A DNA stretch of 64,000 nucleotides from Calothrix sp. FI2-JRJ7 (lineage in GTDB: Bacteria; Cyanobacteriota; Cyanobacteriia; Cyanobacteriales; Nostocaceae): NCBI GenBank assembly GCA_019359675.1, contig JAHHGX010000089.1:48607-112606 (forward strand), read 5' to 3'. The notes under the pieces were generated by a model. The model did no database searches. It saw only the letters and a program-made list of their open reading frames with translations, and was not told the origin of the DNA. This document shows, in pieces, positions 52,736-61,592 of the stretch (positions are counted from its first letter, which is position 1; every line of letters begins with the position of its first letter). Both the position numbers and the translations under genes were made by a program.

Positions 52736-55189
52736 TTACACGATAGTTACTGTGTTGAACTGGACATCTTTTAGTGTTGCGAGCAGGTCACTACCTTTAC
52801 TAATTAAGGTATTGTTACCGCTTATTTTGACATCGAGTAAGTCTGTCGCGAGTAAAGTGCTGCCACGACTGATTTGGTCATTAGCGCCAAAACCAATGAT
52901 ACTAACTTCTCCGGCGCCTGCATCAAGGATATATTTATCGACTCCGCTACCGGCGTAGACAGTATCATTACCTGTACCAGCAGAAATAATATTTTTACCT
53001 TCGTTGGCATAAATAATATCATCACCAGCACCAGAGTATATAACATCATCGCCGGAACCCGCGTAAATTAAATCATTACCTTGACCTGTAGTGATGCGAT
53101 TATTGCCTTCATTTGCAAAGATGATGTTATTACCACCACCTGTGTAAATATAATCGGCTTTAGAACCACCGTAAATTAGGTTATTACCAGAACCGACGCT
53201 GATATTATTGATTCCTTCGTTGGCGTAGATGGTGTTATTACCATCACCCAAAATAAAGATATCATCACCTGAACCACCGTAAGCAGTATTATTACCAGAA
53301 CCAGCAGTCAGAATATTATCGCCTTCGTTGCCGTACAAGGTGTTATTGCCTTCATTAGCATATAGACGGTCGCGTCCTGAACCACCGTAAAGTTGGTCGT
53401 CACCTGCACCACCTACTAATGTGTTACTACCTTCGTTGCCATAGATGATGTTATTACCTGCACCGCCGATAATCTCATCGGTACCGTCGCCACCGTAAAG
53501 TATTTCATCACCTTCAGTACCATACTGTACCGCAGCTTGCCCAGTAATTGCTTGGTACATAGTTTGATAGATATTCACTTGGTCAACGAGTCCGGAAATA
53601 CCAGGAATATCATAGCCGTAAGAATTATATCCTTGACCAACTAAGCTAGTTAGAACTTCGGAACCGGCGCCTTGATAATAAACTGGTACAGGACGGTTAG
53701 AGTGATTACCCCAGCCATATTTACCATCTCTTTCAGGATTGGAACCCCAGTAATGTCCTACTTGGTTATAGTCGTCAATTTCCGTCAACGCTTCTGCACC
53801 TTTTTCTTGAAGCACAGTTGGGAAGTCAGAAGTTAACGTTAAATAATGGTCATGGTCTGCGGTGACGATTAGTAGGTTTTCTTCCCAACCACCGTTTTGA
53901 TTAATCCAATTAATTGTAGATTTAACAGCTTTATCAAAGTCGTTTATCGTGCCGATGAGGTTGTCCATGTTATTGTCATGGGCAGCCCAGTCGATATCAC
54001 CACCTTCGACCATCAACCAAAATCCGTCTTTGTCTTTTTCTAAAACATTGAGTGCAGATTTTGTCAAGTCATTGAGGGTAGGGTTTTCGTTGCGTTCTCT
54101 AGCTATGAATTCAGCGTCTGTTTCACCTGCTAATAGAGGACGTGTAGTATCTGGTCTAAGTCCTTGACTACTAAAAACGCTGAACATATCCAAACCAGTG
54201 GTGCTGTAATCACCATTGGCAGAACTTACAGGTAAGTTACCGTTTTGCCCGCGCGCTCCATAAAGACCAAGTAATCTCTCACCGTTGTTGGGGTCAATAT
54301 TTGCGGCAGTCTCAGCTAGTACCGTTGCTGCATCTGTACCACGCTCTAGAAATGTGTAATCGTAGCGGTTGCTATTGGGATTATTACTAAGCTCTTCGTA
54401 AGTCGATTTGGCGATGAATTCATTGCTCGTATTTGGTTCAACACCACCTGGTAGAGGGTCAGTAGGATTTGATAGGGGGTGCCCACCACCGAGTATTACA
54501 GTCGGTTGGTAAACTCGAAGTTCCTGCTGCAAGATATTATCAAGCGATGGAAAATCATCGTCATATTTGTTGCGACGGTTGACATTTGCTGCCGCAGCAC
54601 CTGGTGTAGCATGGTCGATAGGTACTGAAGAAACTAAACCTGTTGATTTACCCAACCCGTTTGCAGTTGCAAGAACACTTTCTAACGGTTGCTCAAATAT
54701 ATCTACACCAATGGCGTTATTGTAACTTTTTACGCCTGTATACAAAGTTGTAGCGGTGTTTGCTGAGTCGGGGTAGCTCCATTTGATATACTCTCTATCG
54801 TTACCAGGTGTCCAAGGATTAATACCTCCGCGCGCTGGGTCATAACCGACTAAGTTTCCGACTGCGTTAGGGTTGGGGTTATTGGCGCCACCAGATCCTG
54901 TAGTACCAGGGTTGAACGTTGGGTCAAAGGTGAAACCAGGAAGTAATGGACTATCTCCTGTCTGAGTAATTGAGTTATCGAGCGCGCTGTTACCAGTACT
55001 AAACCTACCATTACCCGGAGCGATAGTTGTGCCGTAAGTAGTTGCTAGCCCGTAATTAGAAAGATTTTGAAAGCTTAATCCATTACCTTGGCCAGATGTG
55101 TAAAAATTGGCGCCATTCGCTACAGCAGCAGCACGAGCCATTTCCCAGCCCATACCGTCGCCAATCATGATGATGACGTTCTTAGCCAT
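52736..55189 (-). CDS. PhoA-family alkaline phosphatase with RTX repeat tail
   Basis: An 817-residue protein. Residues 1-550 are an alkaline-phosphatase domain: NVIIMIGDGMGWEMARAAAV at the N-terminus, metal-site motifs VSSVPIDHATPGA and LMVEGGDIDWAAHDNNMD, and LLIVTADHDHYLTL. The nucleophile motif reads DSANTATTLYTG, so the usual DSAxS Ser is Thr145. From about 556 RTX repeats follow (GTEGDEILYGGDGTDEIIGG and many GNNxIYANEG units), ending with [18 protein letters not shown], nearly identical to the end of the GDPD-phytase protein. No signal peptide is seen, which suits type I secretion. It should release phosphate from monoesters outside the cell under phosphate starvation. Confidence 0.92.
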   Translation of the reverse strand: MAKNVIIMIGDGMGWEMARAAAVANGANFYTSGQGNGLSFQNLSNYGLATTYGTTIAPGNGRFSTGNSALDNSITQTGDSPLLPGFTFDPTFNPGTTGSGGANNPNPNAVGNLVGYDPARGGINPWTPGNDREYIKWSYPDSANTATTLYTGVKSYNNAIGVDIFEQPLESVLATANGLGKSTGLVSSVPIDHATPGAAAANVNRRNKYDDDFPSLDNILQQELRVYQPTVILGGGHPLSNPTDPLPGGVEPNTSNEFIAKSTYEELSNNPNSNRYDYTFLERGTDAATVLAETAANIDPNNGERLLGLYGARGQNGNLPVSSANGDYSTTGLDMFSVFSSQGLRPDTTRPLLAGETDAEFIARERNENPTLNDLTKSALNVLEKDKDGFWLMVEGGDIDWAAHDNNMDNLIGTINDFDKAVKSTINWINQNGGWEENLLIVTADHDHYLTLTSDFPTVLQEKGAEALTEIDDYNQVGHYWGSNPERDGKYGWGNHSNRPVPVYYQGAGSEVLTSLVGQGYNSYGYDIPGISGLVDQVNIYQTMYQAITGQAAVQYGTEGDEILYGGDGTDEIIGGAGNNIIYGNEGSNTLVGGAGDDQLYGGSGRDRLYANEGNNTLYGNEGDNILTAGSGNNTAYGGSGDDIFILGDGNNTIYANEGINNISVGSGNNLIYGGSKADYIYTGGGNNIIFANEGNNRITTGQGNDLIYAGSGDDVIYSGAGDDIIYANEGKNIISAGTGNDTVYAGSGVDKYILDAGAGEVSIIGFGANDQISRGSTLLATDLLDVKISGNNTLISKGSDLLATLKDVQFNTVTIV

Positions 55190-55284
55190 TACTATTTCCT
55201 CGTATTTTTAATTGACAGTTGGTTTGATTAGCTGCTCACAGAATATTTTTCATCAGTATGTGATGCGATTTTTTGATATAAAAA

Positions 55285-55370
55285 GCACGCTTTAGCCGAA
55301 TATCCTAGAAGCTTTTACTTACTGTAATTTGCCACGCTAAAGTTAAGGAAAAGGAAACAACAGATTAACG
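55285..55370 (-). promoter_or_regulatory. Candidate Pho box region upstream of the alkaline phosphatase gene
   Basis: TTAAG at 55343 and TTAAC at 55365 are 22 bp apart in the same orientation as upstream of the GDPD-phytase gene. Flanking matches include CTTTAGCCGAATATCC and ATTTGCCACG. The boxes lie about 150-180 bp upstream of the start codon in both genes. Confidence 0.6.
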
Positions 55371-55650
55371 TATTCTTGAAAACATTTCTTTATTAAATGT
55401 ACATAAAAAAGTGCTTGTATAATCAGCCTTTCAGCCACTTATTTTTGATAAAGATTATTATTATTAATAAATATTTATGTTAAGTTTTTAAATAAGCTTG
55501 ATATTAGATTGATAGGCAAAATAATATTTATAATCATTTTCAAATTTAAGTTTAAAAAATGTAGAAAAATGTTTATTACTCCTATTTGTATCCAAATAAA
55601 ATTAATAATTTATTAAGTGACTTACAAAAATTAAATTAACCTGTAATTTT

Positions 55651-55913
55651 CAATACCTTCGCCAAAAATATGATTGGCAAAAATACTTTTGCCGTCAACG
55701 TTTCCAGTCAAAAAAATATTGAATCTGTCTGCTAGACGTTTCCCTAGAGTCCTTATACATCAAGGCTTTTAATTTAAAAACCCGGTGTGGAAAAACGGGA
55801 CGGAGTTTTTAACTAGTCTGGAAATTATAGCGCCTATTTCTCTTATACGAAAAAGCCTTAATTCTAGAAGCGTTGATGCTACGTTATGACTCCGAATTCT
55901 GGCGAAGGTATTG
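55651..55913. mobile_element. MITE-like element with 14-bp perfect terminal inverted repeats
   Basis: CAATACCTTCGCCA at 55651-55664 is the exact reverse complement of TGGCGAAGGTATTG at 55900-55913, and flanking AATT extends the similarity. The 235-bp interior has no ORF of note. It fits a non-autonomous transposon relic in the gap between the phosphatase and pst genes. The remainder of that gap (55371-55650) is AT-rich without a recognised feature. Confidence 0.6.
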
Positions 55914-55974
55914 AATTGTAGGACGGACTTTAAGAGTGTCTCGTCCCACAGTAGATATACCTAGAATAAATATC

Positions 55975-56008
55975 AGAAACCCGATTTCTTTAAAGAAGCC
56001 GGGTTTCT
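55975..56008 (-). terminator. AGAAACC-GGTTTCT hairpin downstream of pstB
   Basis: AGAAACCCGATTTCTT and AAGAAGCCGGGTTTCT pair around TTA, giving a strong stem about 70 bp after the pstB stop. It is the third copy of the hairpin family at 9454 and 41921 and could terminate the pst operon. Confidence 0.6.
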
Positions 56009-56077
56009 TGATACTCAAACGAAGTGGTAAGGAGCAAATTTAGTTGTCGATATGGGCTTAAGGGAATAAGCAAAAAA

Positions 56078-56866
56078 TTAACCGAAACGCCCAGAAACGT
56101 AATCGCGCGTGCGTTCATCGAGAGGATTGTTGAAGATTTGTGTGGTAGCACCAAATTCAACCATTTGACCGATGCGAGTTTCGTCAGTAATAAAGAATGC
56201 TGTAAAGTCAGATACGCGCACAGCTTGTTGCATGTTATGGGTAACAATTGCAATTGTGAACTCTTCGCGTAATTGATGAATAAGCTCTTCTACTTTCATT
56301 GTTGCGATAGGGTCTAAGGCTGAACAAGGTTCATCCATTAATAGAACTTTGGGTTTAACGGCAATTGCGCGCGCGATACAAAGACGCTGCTGCTGTCCTC
56401 CAGAAAGTCCTAAAGCGGATTGACCAAGTTTGTCTTTGACTTCATCCCATAGTGCGGCGCCTCGAATTGCCGTTTCAACGATTTCATCGAGTTGCGCTTT
56501 TGGAACAAATCGGTCGATACGTAAACCGTATGCGACGTTATCATAAACACTCATTGGAAATAAATTCGGCTTTTGGAACACCATACCAATTTGGCGCCGT
56601 AACCGATTTAAATTAATGCGACTAGAGTAGATATTTTGACCAGCGAATTCAACACTGCCTTGTACCTTAACGTCACCTTCTAATTCGCTAATGCGATTAA
56701 GAGTTTTGATAAACGTCGATTTACCACAACCGCTAGGACCAATAATAGCGGTAACGTGTTTTTGATATATATCCATTGAAATATTTTCAATGGCTGGTTT
56801 GGTCGATTTAGCTCCGTAGTAAAACGTGAGATTTTTAACTTTGATAGCTGGGATTAATTTATTCAT
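56078..56866 (-). CDS. pstB: Phosphate ABC transporter ATP-binding protein PstB
   Basis: PstB hydrolyses ATP to drive high-affinity phosphate import through PstC-PstA. The 262-residue protein has Walker [17 protein letters not shown], the Q-loop [20 protein letters not shown], signature [20 protein letters not shown], Walker [15 protein letters not shown] and [14 protein letters not shown], all typical of PstB. It is the last gene of the pstS-C-A-B operon, 44 bp after pstA, and is followed by a hairpin terminator. Confidence 0.97.
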   Translation of the reverse strand: MNKLIPAIKVKNLTFYYGAKSTKPAIENISMDIYQKHVTAIIGPSGCGKSTFIKTLNRISELEGDVKVQGSVEFAGQNIYSSRINLNRLRRQIGMVFQKPNLFPMSVYDNVAYGLRIDRFVPKAQLDEIVETAIRGAALWDEVKDKLGQSALGLSGGQQQRLCIARAIAVKPKVLLMDEPCSALDPIATMKVEELIHQLREEFTIAIVTHNMQQAVRVSDFTAFFITDETRIGQMVEFGATTQIFNNPLDERTRDYVSGRFG

Positions 56867-56910
56867 GTTTGCCCAAAATTTGCGACAAAATTAACAACAC
56901 CACTTACTCT

Positions 56911-57780
56911 TTACTTTGTTTTTTTTCTGTTAGTAACCAGACGCGAAAGTAAACTAATGCACAAAACTAAACCTAATAAAACTATAGATGTAGTCCAAAC
57001 GAGTTGATTTTTCTCTGGCGAAGGGTCGTTGTAAAGATTAAAAATCAATACTGGAAGCGAAGCTGTGGGACTGAGCAAGTCATTTGACCAATCCAAGCTA
57101 AATAGAGCCGTAAATACTAAAGGAGCAGTTTCGCCAGCAGCACGGGCCACAGCAAGTAAAACCCCTGTAGTAATAGTCGGTATTGCTGAAGCAACAACAA
57201 CTTTGAAAGTCGTTTGAAATTGAGTCCCACCTAAAGCCGCAGAAGCTAGACGTAGAGAAGAAGGAACTAGCTTTAAAGCTTCTTCGGTAGTCAATACTAC
57301 TACGGGTAGCATAATAATTGATAACGCAAAACCACCTGCGAGCGCGCTGAATGATTTTGTCAAAGCAACAACTACACCGTAAGCAAATAGACCCACAACA
57401 ATAGAAGGCACACCTGTTAAAATTGTTGTAACAAAACGAACAACTTTACTTAAGTTGTTTTGACTAAACTCCGATAAAAAGATAGCCGTCATAATTCCTG
57501 TTGGAACACTCAAACATATAGCGATTAAGACCATAGCTGCCGTGCCCACAATGGCGTTAGCAATTCCGTTATCAAATACGGATGTAACAAACATTGCAGG
57601 AGTTAAGCCTGGTAAACCTCGTCTAATAATTTCCCACAAAACTGACACTAATGGAACAATTGCGAGTCCGGATAACCCGAATGCAAGCCCGTTCATAATA
57701 TACGTGAACAGGCGCCGTGCCGTCGGTAAAGGACTGCACAATTCGTTAGCTAATGATGTATCAACTTGCAAATCTTGCAT
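56911..57780 (-). CDS. pstA: Phosphate ABC transporter permease PstA
   Basis: A 289-residue inner-membrane permease with about six membrane segments. It has the PstA features GIANAIVGTAAMVLIAI, FATTILTGVPSIVVGLFAYG-type sequence (FVTTILTGVPSIVVGLF here), the EAA-like loop SLRLASAALGGTQFQTTFKV and ARAAGETAPLVFTALF. It forms the channel with PstC. It lies 41 bp after pstC and before pstB. Confidence 0.96.
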   Translation of the reverse strand: MQDLQVDTSLANELCSPLPTARRLFTYIMNGLAFGLSGLAIVPLVSVLWEIIRRGLPGLTPAMFVTSVFDNGIANAIVGTAAMVLIAICLSVPTGIMTAIFLSEFSQNNLSKVVRFVTTILTGVPSIVVGLFAYGVVVALTKSFSALAGGFALSIIMLPVVVLTTEEALKLVPSSLRLASAALGGTQFQTTFKVVVASAIPTITTGVLLAVARAAGETAPLVFTALFSLDWSNDLLSPTASLPVLIFNLYNDPSPEKNQLVWTTSIVLLGLVLCISLLSRLVTNRKKTK

Positions 57781-57821
57781 TTTGGATGAAAGGATTATGG
57801 ATTAGTTAGCTGCCGATCTTC

Positions 57822-58820
57822 TTATTTCGTCTTTACTCCTAACCACTGCACCAAAAGGTTTGCAGCGATATTTACCAATAGAGTTAGGGCAAATAGTACT
57901 AGTGCCAGGTAAGTTAAAGCTCCTGTATGCAGCGCACTTGCTGCTTCTGCAAATTCATTGGCTAATACTGAAGGAATTGTATACGCAGGCGCCAGTAATG
58001 AGGCATCGATTTGCGATGAGTTACCTATCACCATTGTCACAGCCATCGTTTCACCCAATGCGCGTCCCAAAGCCAACATTGTTGCACTAATTACTCCAGA
58101 CAATGCCGTAGGTATTAAAACCCGAAAAATTGTCTCCCAACGAGTGGCGCCTAAAGCCATTGAGGCACTGCGTAATTCTTTTGGTACTGCTAATAATACA
58201 TCTCGTGATATGGCTGCTAGCGTTGGCAAAATCATAATAGCCAAAATAATCGCAGCAGTCAGCATATTGAACCCAGCAGGGTCTGGGGTATTAAATAGAG
58301 GTATAAAACCAAATGTGGCAGCTAACCATTTTTGTAGCGGTTCCAAAACAGGAATAAATACAAAAACACCCCATAAGCCAACGATAACGCTGGGAATAGC
58401 TGCAATTAACTCAACGACAAATGCAAATCCAGTACGTAACGATAGAGGAAGAAAATTTTCGCTTGTGATTAAAGCAACCGCTACCCCAATCGGAAAAGCA
58501 AATAAAATTGCAATAGCACTACTAACTAACGTTCCATATATATATGGAAGCGCTCCAAACAAATCACTTCCTGTGTCCCATTCAAGACTTGTTAAAAATC
58601 CCAATCCGAACTTGTCAATTGCAGGACTAGCTTGTTTGAATACAATCAAGGTCATCGAGAGGAGGACTATAACAGTAACAGTAGCAAAAGCACAAACTAG
58701 CCATCTGAAGGCTTGATTAGTCCAGTAATTTCTTCCGCCAGTAACTGTTAAGTCGAGATTACCATCAATGATATTAGATTGATGTGAAGAATTTGGGGAG
58801 ACTGGTTCCGGTGTTGCCAT
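57822..58820 (-). CDS. pstC: Phosphate ABC transporter permease PstC
   Basis: A 332-residue permease with six or seven membrane segments. It has ASPAIDKFGLGFLTSLEWDT near the first periplasmic loop, VVELIAAIPSVIVGLWGVFV, the EAA-type loop ELRSASMALGATRWETIFRV and GRALGETMAVTMVIGNS, all conserved in PstC. I place the start at the ATG at 58820 (MATPEPVSPN) rather than an in-frame TTG at 58853. It lies 97 bp after pstS. Confidence 0.96.
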   Translation of the reverse strand: MATPEPVSPNSSHQSNIIDGNLDLTVTGGRNYWTNQAFRWLVCAFATVTVIVLLSMTLIVFKQASPAIDKFGLGFLTSLEWDTGSDLFGALPYIYGTLVSSAIAILFAFPIGVAVALITSENFLPLSLRTGFAFVVELIAAIPSVIVGLWGVFVFIPVLEPLQKWLAATFGFIPLFNTPDPAGFNMLTAAIILAIMILPTLAAISRDVLLAVPKELRSASMALGATRWETIFRVLIPTALSGVISATMLALGRALGETMAVTMVIGNSSQIDASLLAPAYTIPSVLANEFAEAASALHTGALTYLALVLFALTLLVNIAANLLVQWLGVKTK

Positions 58821-58917
58821 TACAGTTTCACAAAATAAATTATGGGCATACAATTAAGGTGGGCCGAAACCCACCTCTTTCTTTAAGTTATTAGTTATTT
58901 TAAGTAACTAACAAAAT

Positions 58918-59976
58918 TTACTTAACGTTGCTGTTAACTGTGTTAATTACACGGGTTCTAACACTAGCAGGAATTGATGTGTAGTTAAGGTCATCGTTAA
59001 ATTGCTGACCATCTGTGAGTATCCAGTTAACAAACTGCTTAATTGCAGTAGCTTTAGCAGCGTTAGGGTACTGTCTGTAAACCATAATCCAGGTTAAACC
59101 AACGATTGGATAACCTTGACCAGGGTCTCCAGCAAATACGCGGAAGTTGTCAGGAAACTGCACATTTGACAATGCTGCGTTAGCACCTTGGAGTGAAGCA
59201 GCAACGAATTGCCCTTGTCTGTTCTGAACTGCTGCCGCAGTTAGTTTGTTTTCTCTAGCGAATTGATATTCAACGTAGCCAATCGAACCTTGGGTACGTG
59301 ATACCAAGTTAGCAACACCAGGATTTCCTTTTGCTTTGAGGACGTTATTAAGTCCTGCCCACTTAGGTGCTCTGCTAGTACCAACTCTACCTTTGAAGTA
59401 AGGGTTAATTGAACTTAGGTGGTTGGTGAAAATAAAGGTTGTACCGCTACCATCTGCACGTACAACTGCTTTGATGGGAGTGCCAGGAAGATTAACACCT
59501 GGGTTGTCAGCTCTGATTGCTGGGTCATTCCAATTTTTGATTTGACCAGAGAAGATAGCTGGTAAAGTCTTGCGGGATAACTTGAGGTTGCTTACGCCGG
59601 GAAGGTTATAAACAACTGAAACAGCACCACCTGCGGTAGGTACAAGAATAACGCCTCTTTTAACTTTAGCGATTTCTGCATCTGTCATTGCTGCATCGGA
59701 AGCACCAAAATCAACGGTTCCGTTGATCATTTGGTTCACACCCGCACCACTACCAACTCCTTGGTAGTTCATTCTGAGGTTAGGTAATTTCTTACGGATT
59801 TCACGTGCGTATCTTTCGTACAAAGGCTGTGGGAAGGTGGCACCTGCACCATTAAGAGTTTGAGCTTGTTGAGCTTGTGCTTGAGTAACTGTTGCAAACA
59901 ATGGAGCAACAGCAACAGCAGCAGCGACTACTGAAGTGGTAATTGCACGACCGAAAACGGTAGTATAAATTTTCAT
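58918..59976 (-). CDS. pstS: Phosphate-binding protein PstS
   Basis: A 352-residue periplasmic phosphate receptor. The signal peptide (VFGRAITTSVVAAAVAVAPL then FATVTQAQAQQAQ) is followed by LNGAGATFPQPLYERYAREI, the phosphate-contacting GVGSGAGVNQMINGTVDFGA, VVRADGSGTTFIFTNHLS and a C-terminal region with WILTDGQQFNDDLNYTSIP. It delivers phosphate to PstC-PstA. It is the first gene of the operon; its upstream region has a run of 11-bp direct repeats typical of cyanobacterial Pho boxes. Confidence 0.97.
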   Translation of the reverse strand: MKIYTTVFGRAITTSVVAAAVAVAPLFATVTQAQAQQAQTLNGAGATFPQPLYERYAREIRKKLPNLRMNYQGVGSGAGVNQMINGTVDFGASDAAMTDAEIAKVKRGVILVPTAGGAVSVVYNLPGVSNLKLSRKTLPAIFSGQIKNWNDPAIRADNPGVNLPGTPIKAVVRADGSGTTFIFTNHLSSINPYFKGRVGTSRAPKWAGLNNVLKAKGNPGVANLVSRTQGSIGYVEYQFARENKLTAAAVQNRQGQFVAASLQGANAALSNVQFPDNFRVFAGDPGQGYPIVGLTWIMVYRQYPNAAKATAIKQFVNWILTDGQQFNDDLNYTSIPASVRTRVINTVNSNVK

Positions 59977-60041
59977 ATTTCCTCGTATCTAGAATTTATT
60001 TCTGTTATCAACACAGGCTTAAATTAAACTACATGCTAAAT

Positions 60042-60093
60042 GGTTAAGAATTATTTAAGTATATTTAAACTTCAATTTAAACTATATTTAAAT
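60042..60093 (-). promoter_or_regulatory. Candidate Pho box array upstream of pstS
   Basis: Five units beginning TTAAG, TTAAG, TTAAA, TTAAA, TTAAA start at 60044, 60055, 60065, 60077 and 60088 on the plus strand, spacings of 11, 10, 12 and 11 bp. On the pst strand they read CTTAA/TTTAA. Tandem 8-bp units on an 11-bp period are the form of SphR/PhoB boxes in cyanobacteria. The array lies 70-115 bp upstream of the pstS start. Confidence 0.65.
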
Positions 60094-60300
60094 TTTGATT
60101 TATAAAGAAAGGTTTTATACAAAATTATATGTATTGCACAAGACATTTAAAGTAATATAATTTTATTCAAAAAAGTAATAAAAATAGTTCGTTGAATATC
60201 AAATTATTTTGATAAAGTCATGTTAACATGATGAATATATAAAGCTAATCATTTACACTTCAGGGCAAGAGTTTATTTATAAAGTAAACATTAAACCTGT

Positions 60301-60336
60301 GTAGGTTGGGTTACGCTGCCGCTACACCCAACCTAC
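60301..60336. repeat. GTAGGTTGGGTTACGC...CACCCAACCTAC palindrome
   Basis: GTAGGTTGGGTTACGCTGCC followed by GCTACACCCAACCTAC, a near-perfect 36-bp palindrome in the divergent gap between pstS and the proline-rich protein. The remaining 60094-60509 sequence is AT-rich with no gene. Confidence 0.75.
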
Positions 60337-60509
60337 GTTTTAGCGACATAATTTAAAATATATTTTTTAGTCAATCAAGTTCATCTATTTAATTATTAAT
60401 TAGGTTGCAATTGCATTTTTATTTGTAAATTTACTCAGATAATTTTACTTTTTCTCTATTAGACTAACTTATCAAACTCTTTAATTAAATAATTACAATA
60501 AATTAATAT

Positions 60510-61499
60510 ATGTTTAATTCATTTTTCTCGAAAGATTGGTTGTCGGCTGTCAGGCAATTATCGCCTTCGATGCTATTACTGTCTTTAACTCTACATGGTT
60601 TACTGCTATTAATGCCCTTATCATCATTTACAGGAAGAAAAATACCCTACAGTCAAACGACATCAAAACAACTACAAATATTTCTTTCCCAATCAAAATC
60701 AAGTCAATTTTTTAGCGATGACAAAGCGCTTGTCAAGCAAACAGACTTGACGAGTACTCCTATACCCACCATTGACCCACTATTTACGTCACAGTTACCT
60801 TCTTTGCCGCAAGATGCACTAACGCAAACTCAACTACCAATACCAGAAATTCAAGCCACACCAACATTGCCACCCCCAGAAGCACTTCCAGAGGTAACAC
60901 CAACTGTGGCGCCAGCTAATCCAGATGTCTCTTTTGCATCATTTAAAGAAGCACAGCAAGTCACCGACGGGACAACAGCAGTTGTTGTGGCGCCAAAAAC
61001 AGCTTCACCTAAAAAACAGAATACCACACCCACAGTACCCGTAAAAGCAAAAACCGTGACTCCACTTACTTCACCAACACAAGAACCACCAAAACCATCG
61101 CCAACTAAACTGGCGCCTATCAAAGAAAGCATACCACCTGAAGCATTACCAAGTTCTCAAGAAAAAGAAACGTTTGATGGTATCTTGAACAAACTCAATG
61201 AAGAGCTGAGTCTAAGCGAAGAAGTAAACTTTCAACCAGACAAATTTTCTTCTGCTATAAAAATAGAACGCATTTATGGAACTGTTATAGACAAAACACC
61301 CGAAGAAGTAGCTGCAAATGTCATTAGTAATTTAGAACTACAAAGTTTTAAAGTATCCCAACTTAATAACTATGCAGGTGGACTTGCTTATACAGTGGCA
61401 AAGAATAAGTTCACTCAATACATCACTTTTACTTCTAATGCTGACAATACAGGAACGGTTATCATTACCTGGACAAATTTAGAAACCTTAAAAAAGTAA
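60510..61499 (+). CDS. Membrane-anchored proline-rich protein (TonB-like layout)
   Basis: A 329-residue protein. An N-terminal membrane anchor (SPSMLLLSLTLHGLLLLMPL) is followed by about 170 residues rich in Pro, Thr, Ser and Lys. A compact C-terminal domain of about 90 residues (IERIYGTVIDKTPEEVAANV, VAKNKFTQYITFTSNADNTG) ends in EXLKK-like basic residues. The layout is like TonB or an energy-transducing/envelope-spanning protein, but I see no clear TonB C-terminal motif, so I leave the function open. It precedes a filamentous-hemagglutinin-type gene on the same strand by 93 bp and might assist its export. Confidence 0.7.
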   Translation: MFNSFFSKDWLSAVRQLSPSMLLLSLTLHGLLLLMPLSSFTGRKIPYSQTTSKQLQIFLSQSKSSQFFSDDKALVKQTDLTSTPIPTIDPLFTSQLPSLPQDALTQTQLPIPEIQATPTLPPPEALPEVTPTVAPANPDVSFASFKEAQQVTDGTTAVVVAPKTASPKKQNTTPTVPVKAKTVTPLTSPTQEPPKPSPTKLAPIKESIPPEALPSSQEKETFDGILNKLNEELSLSEEVNFQPDKFSSAIKIERIYGTVIDKTPEEVAANVISNLELQSFKVSQLNNYAGGLAYTVAKNKFTQYITFTSNADNTGTVIITWTNLETLKK

Positions 61500-61592
61500 T
61501 TTTGTCAAGTTCTATGCGCCCCCTTGTTAAACGTGGTAGACTCAACGGCAAAGGTCGCCCTCTTCAAATATCGGCGCCGGGATAACCAAATA

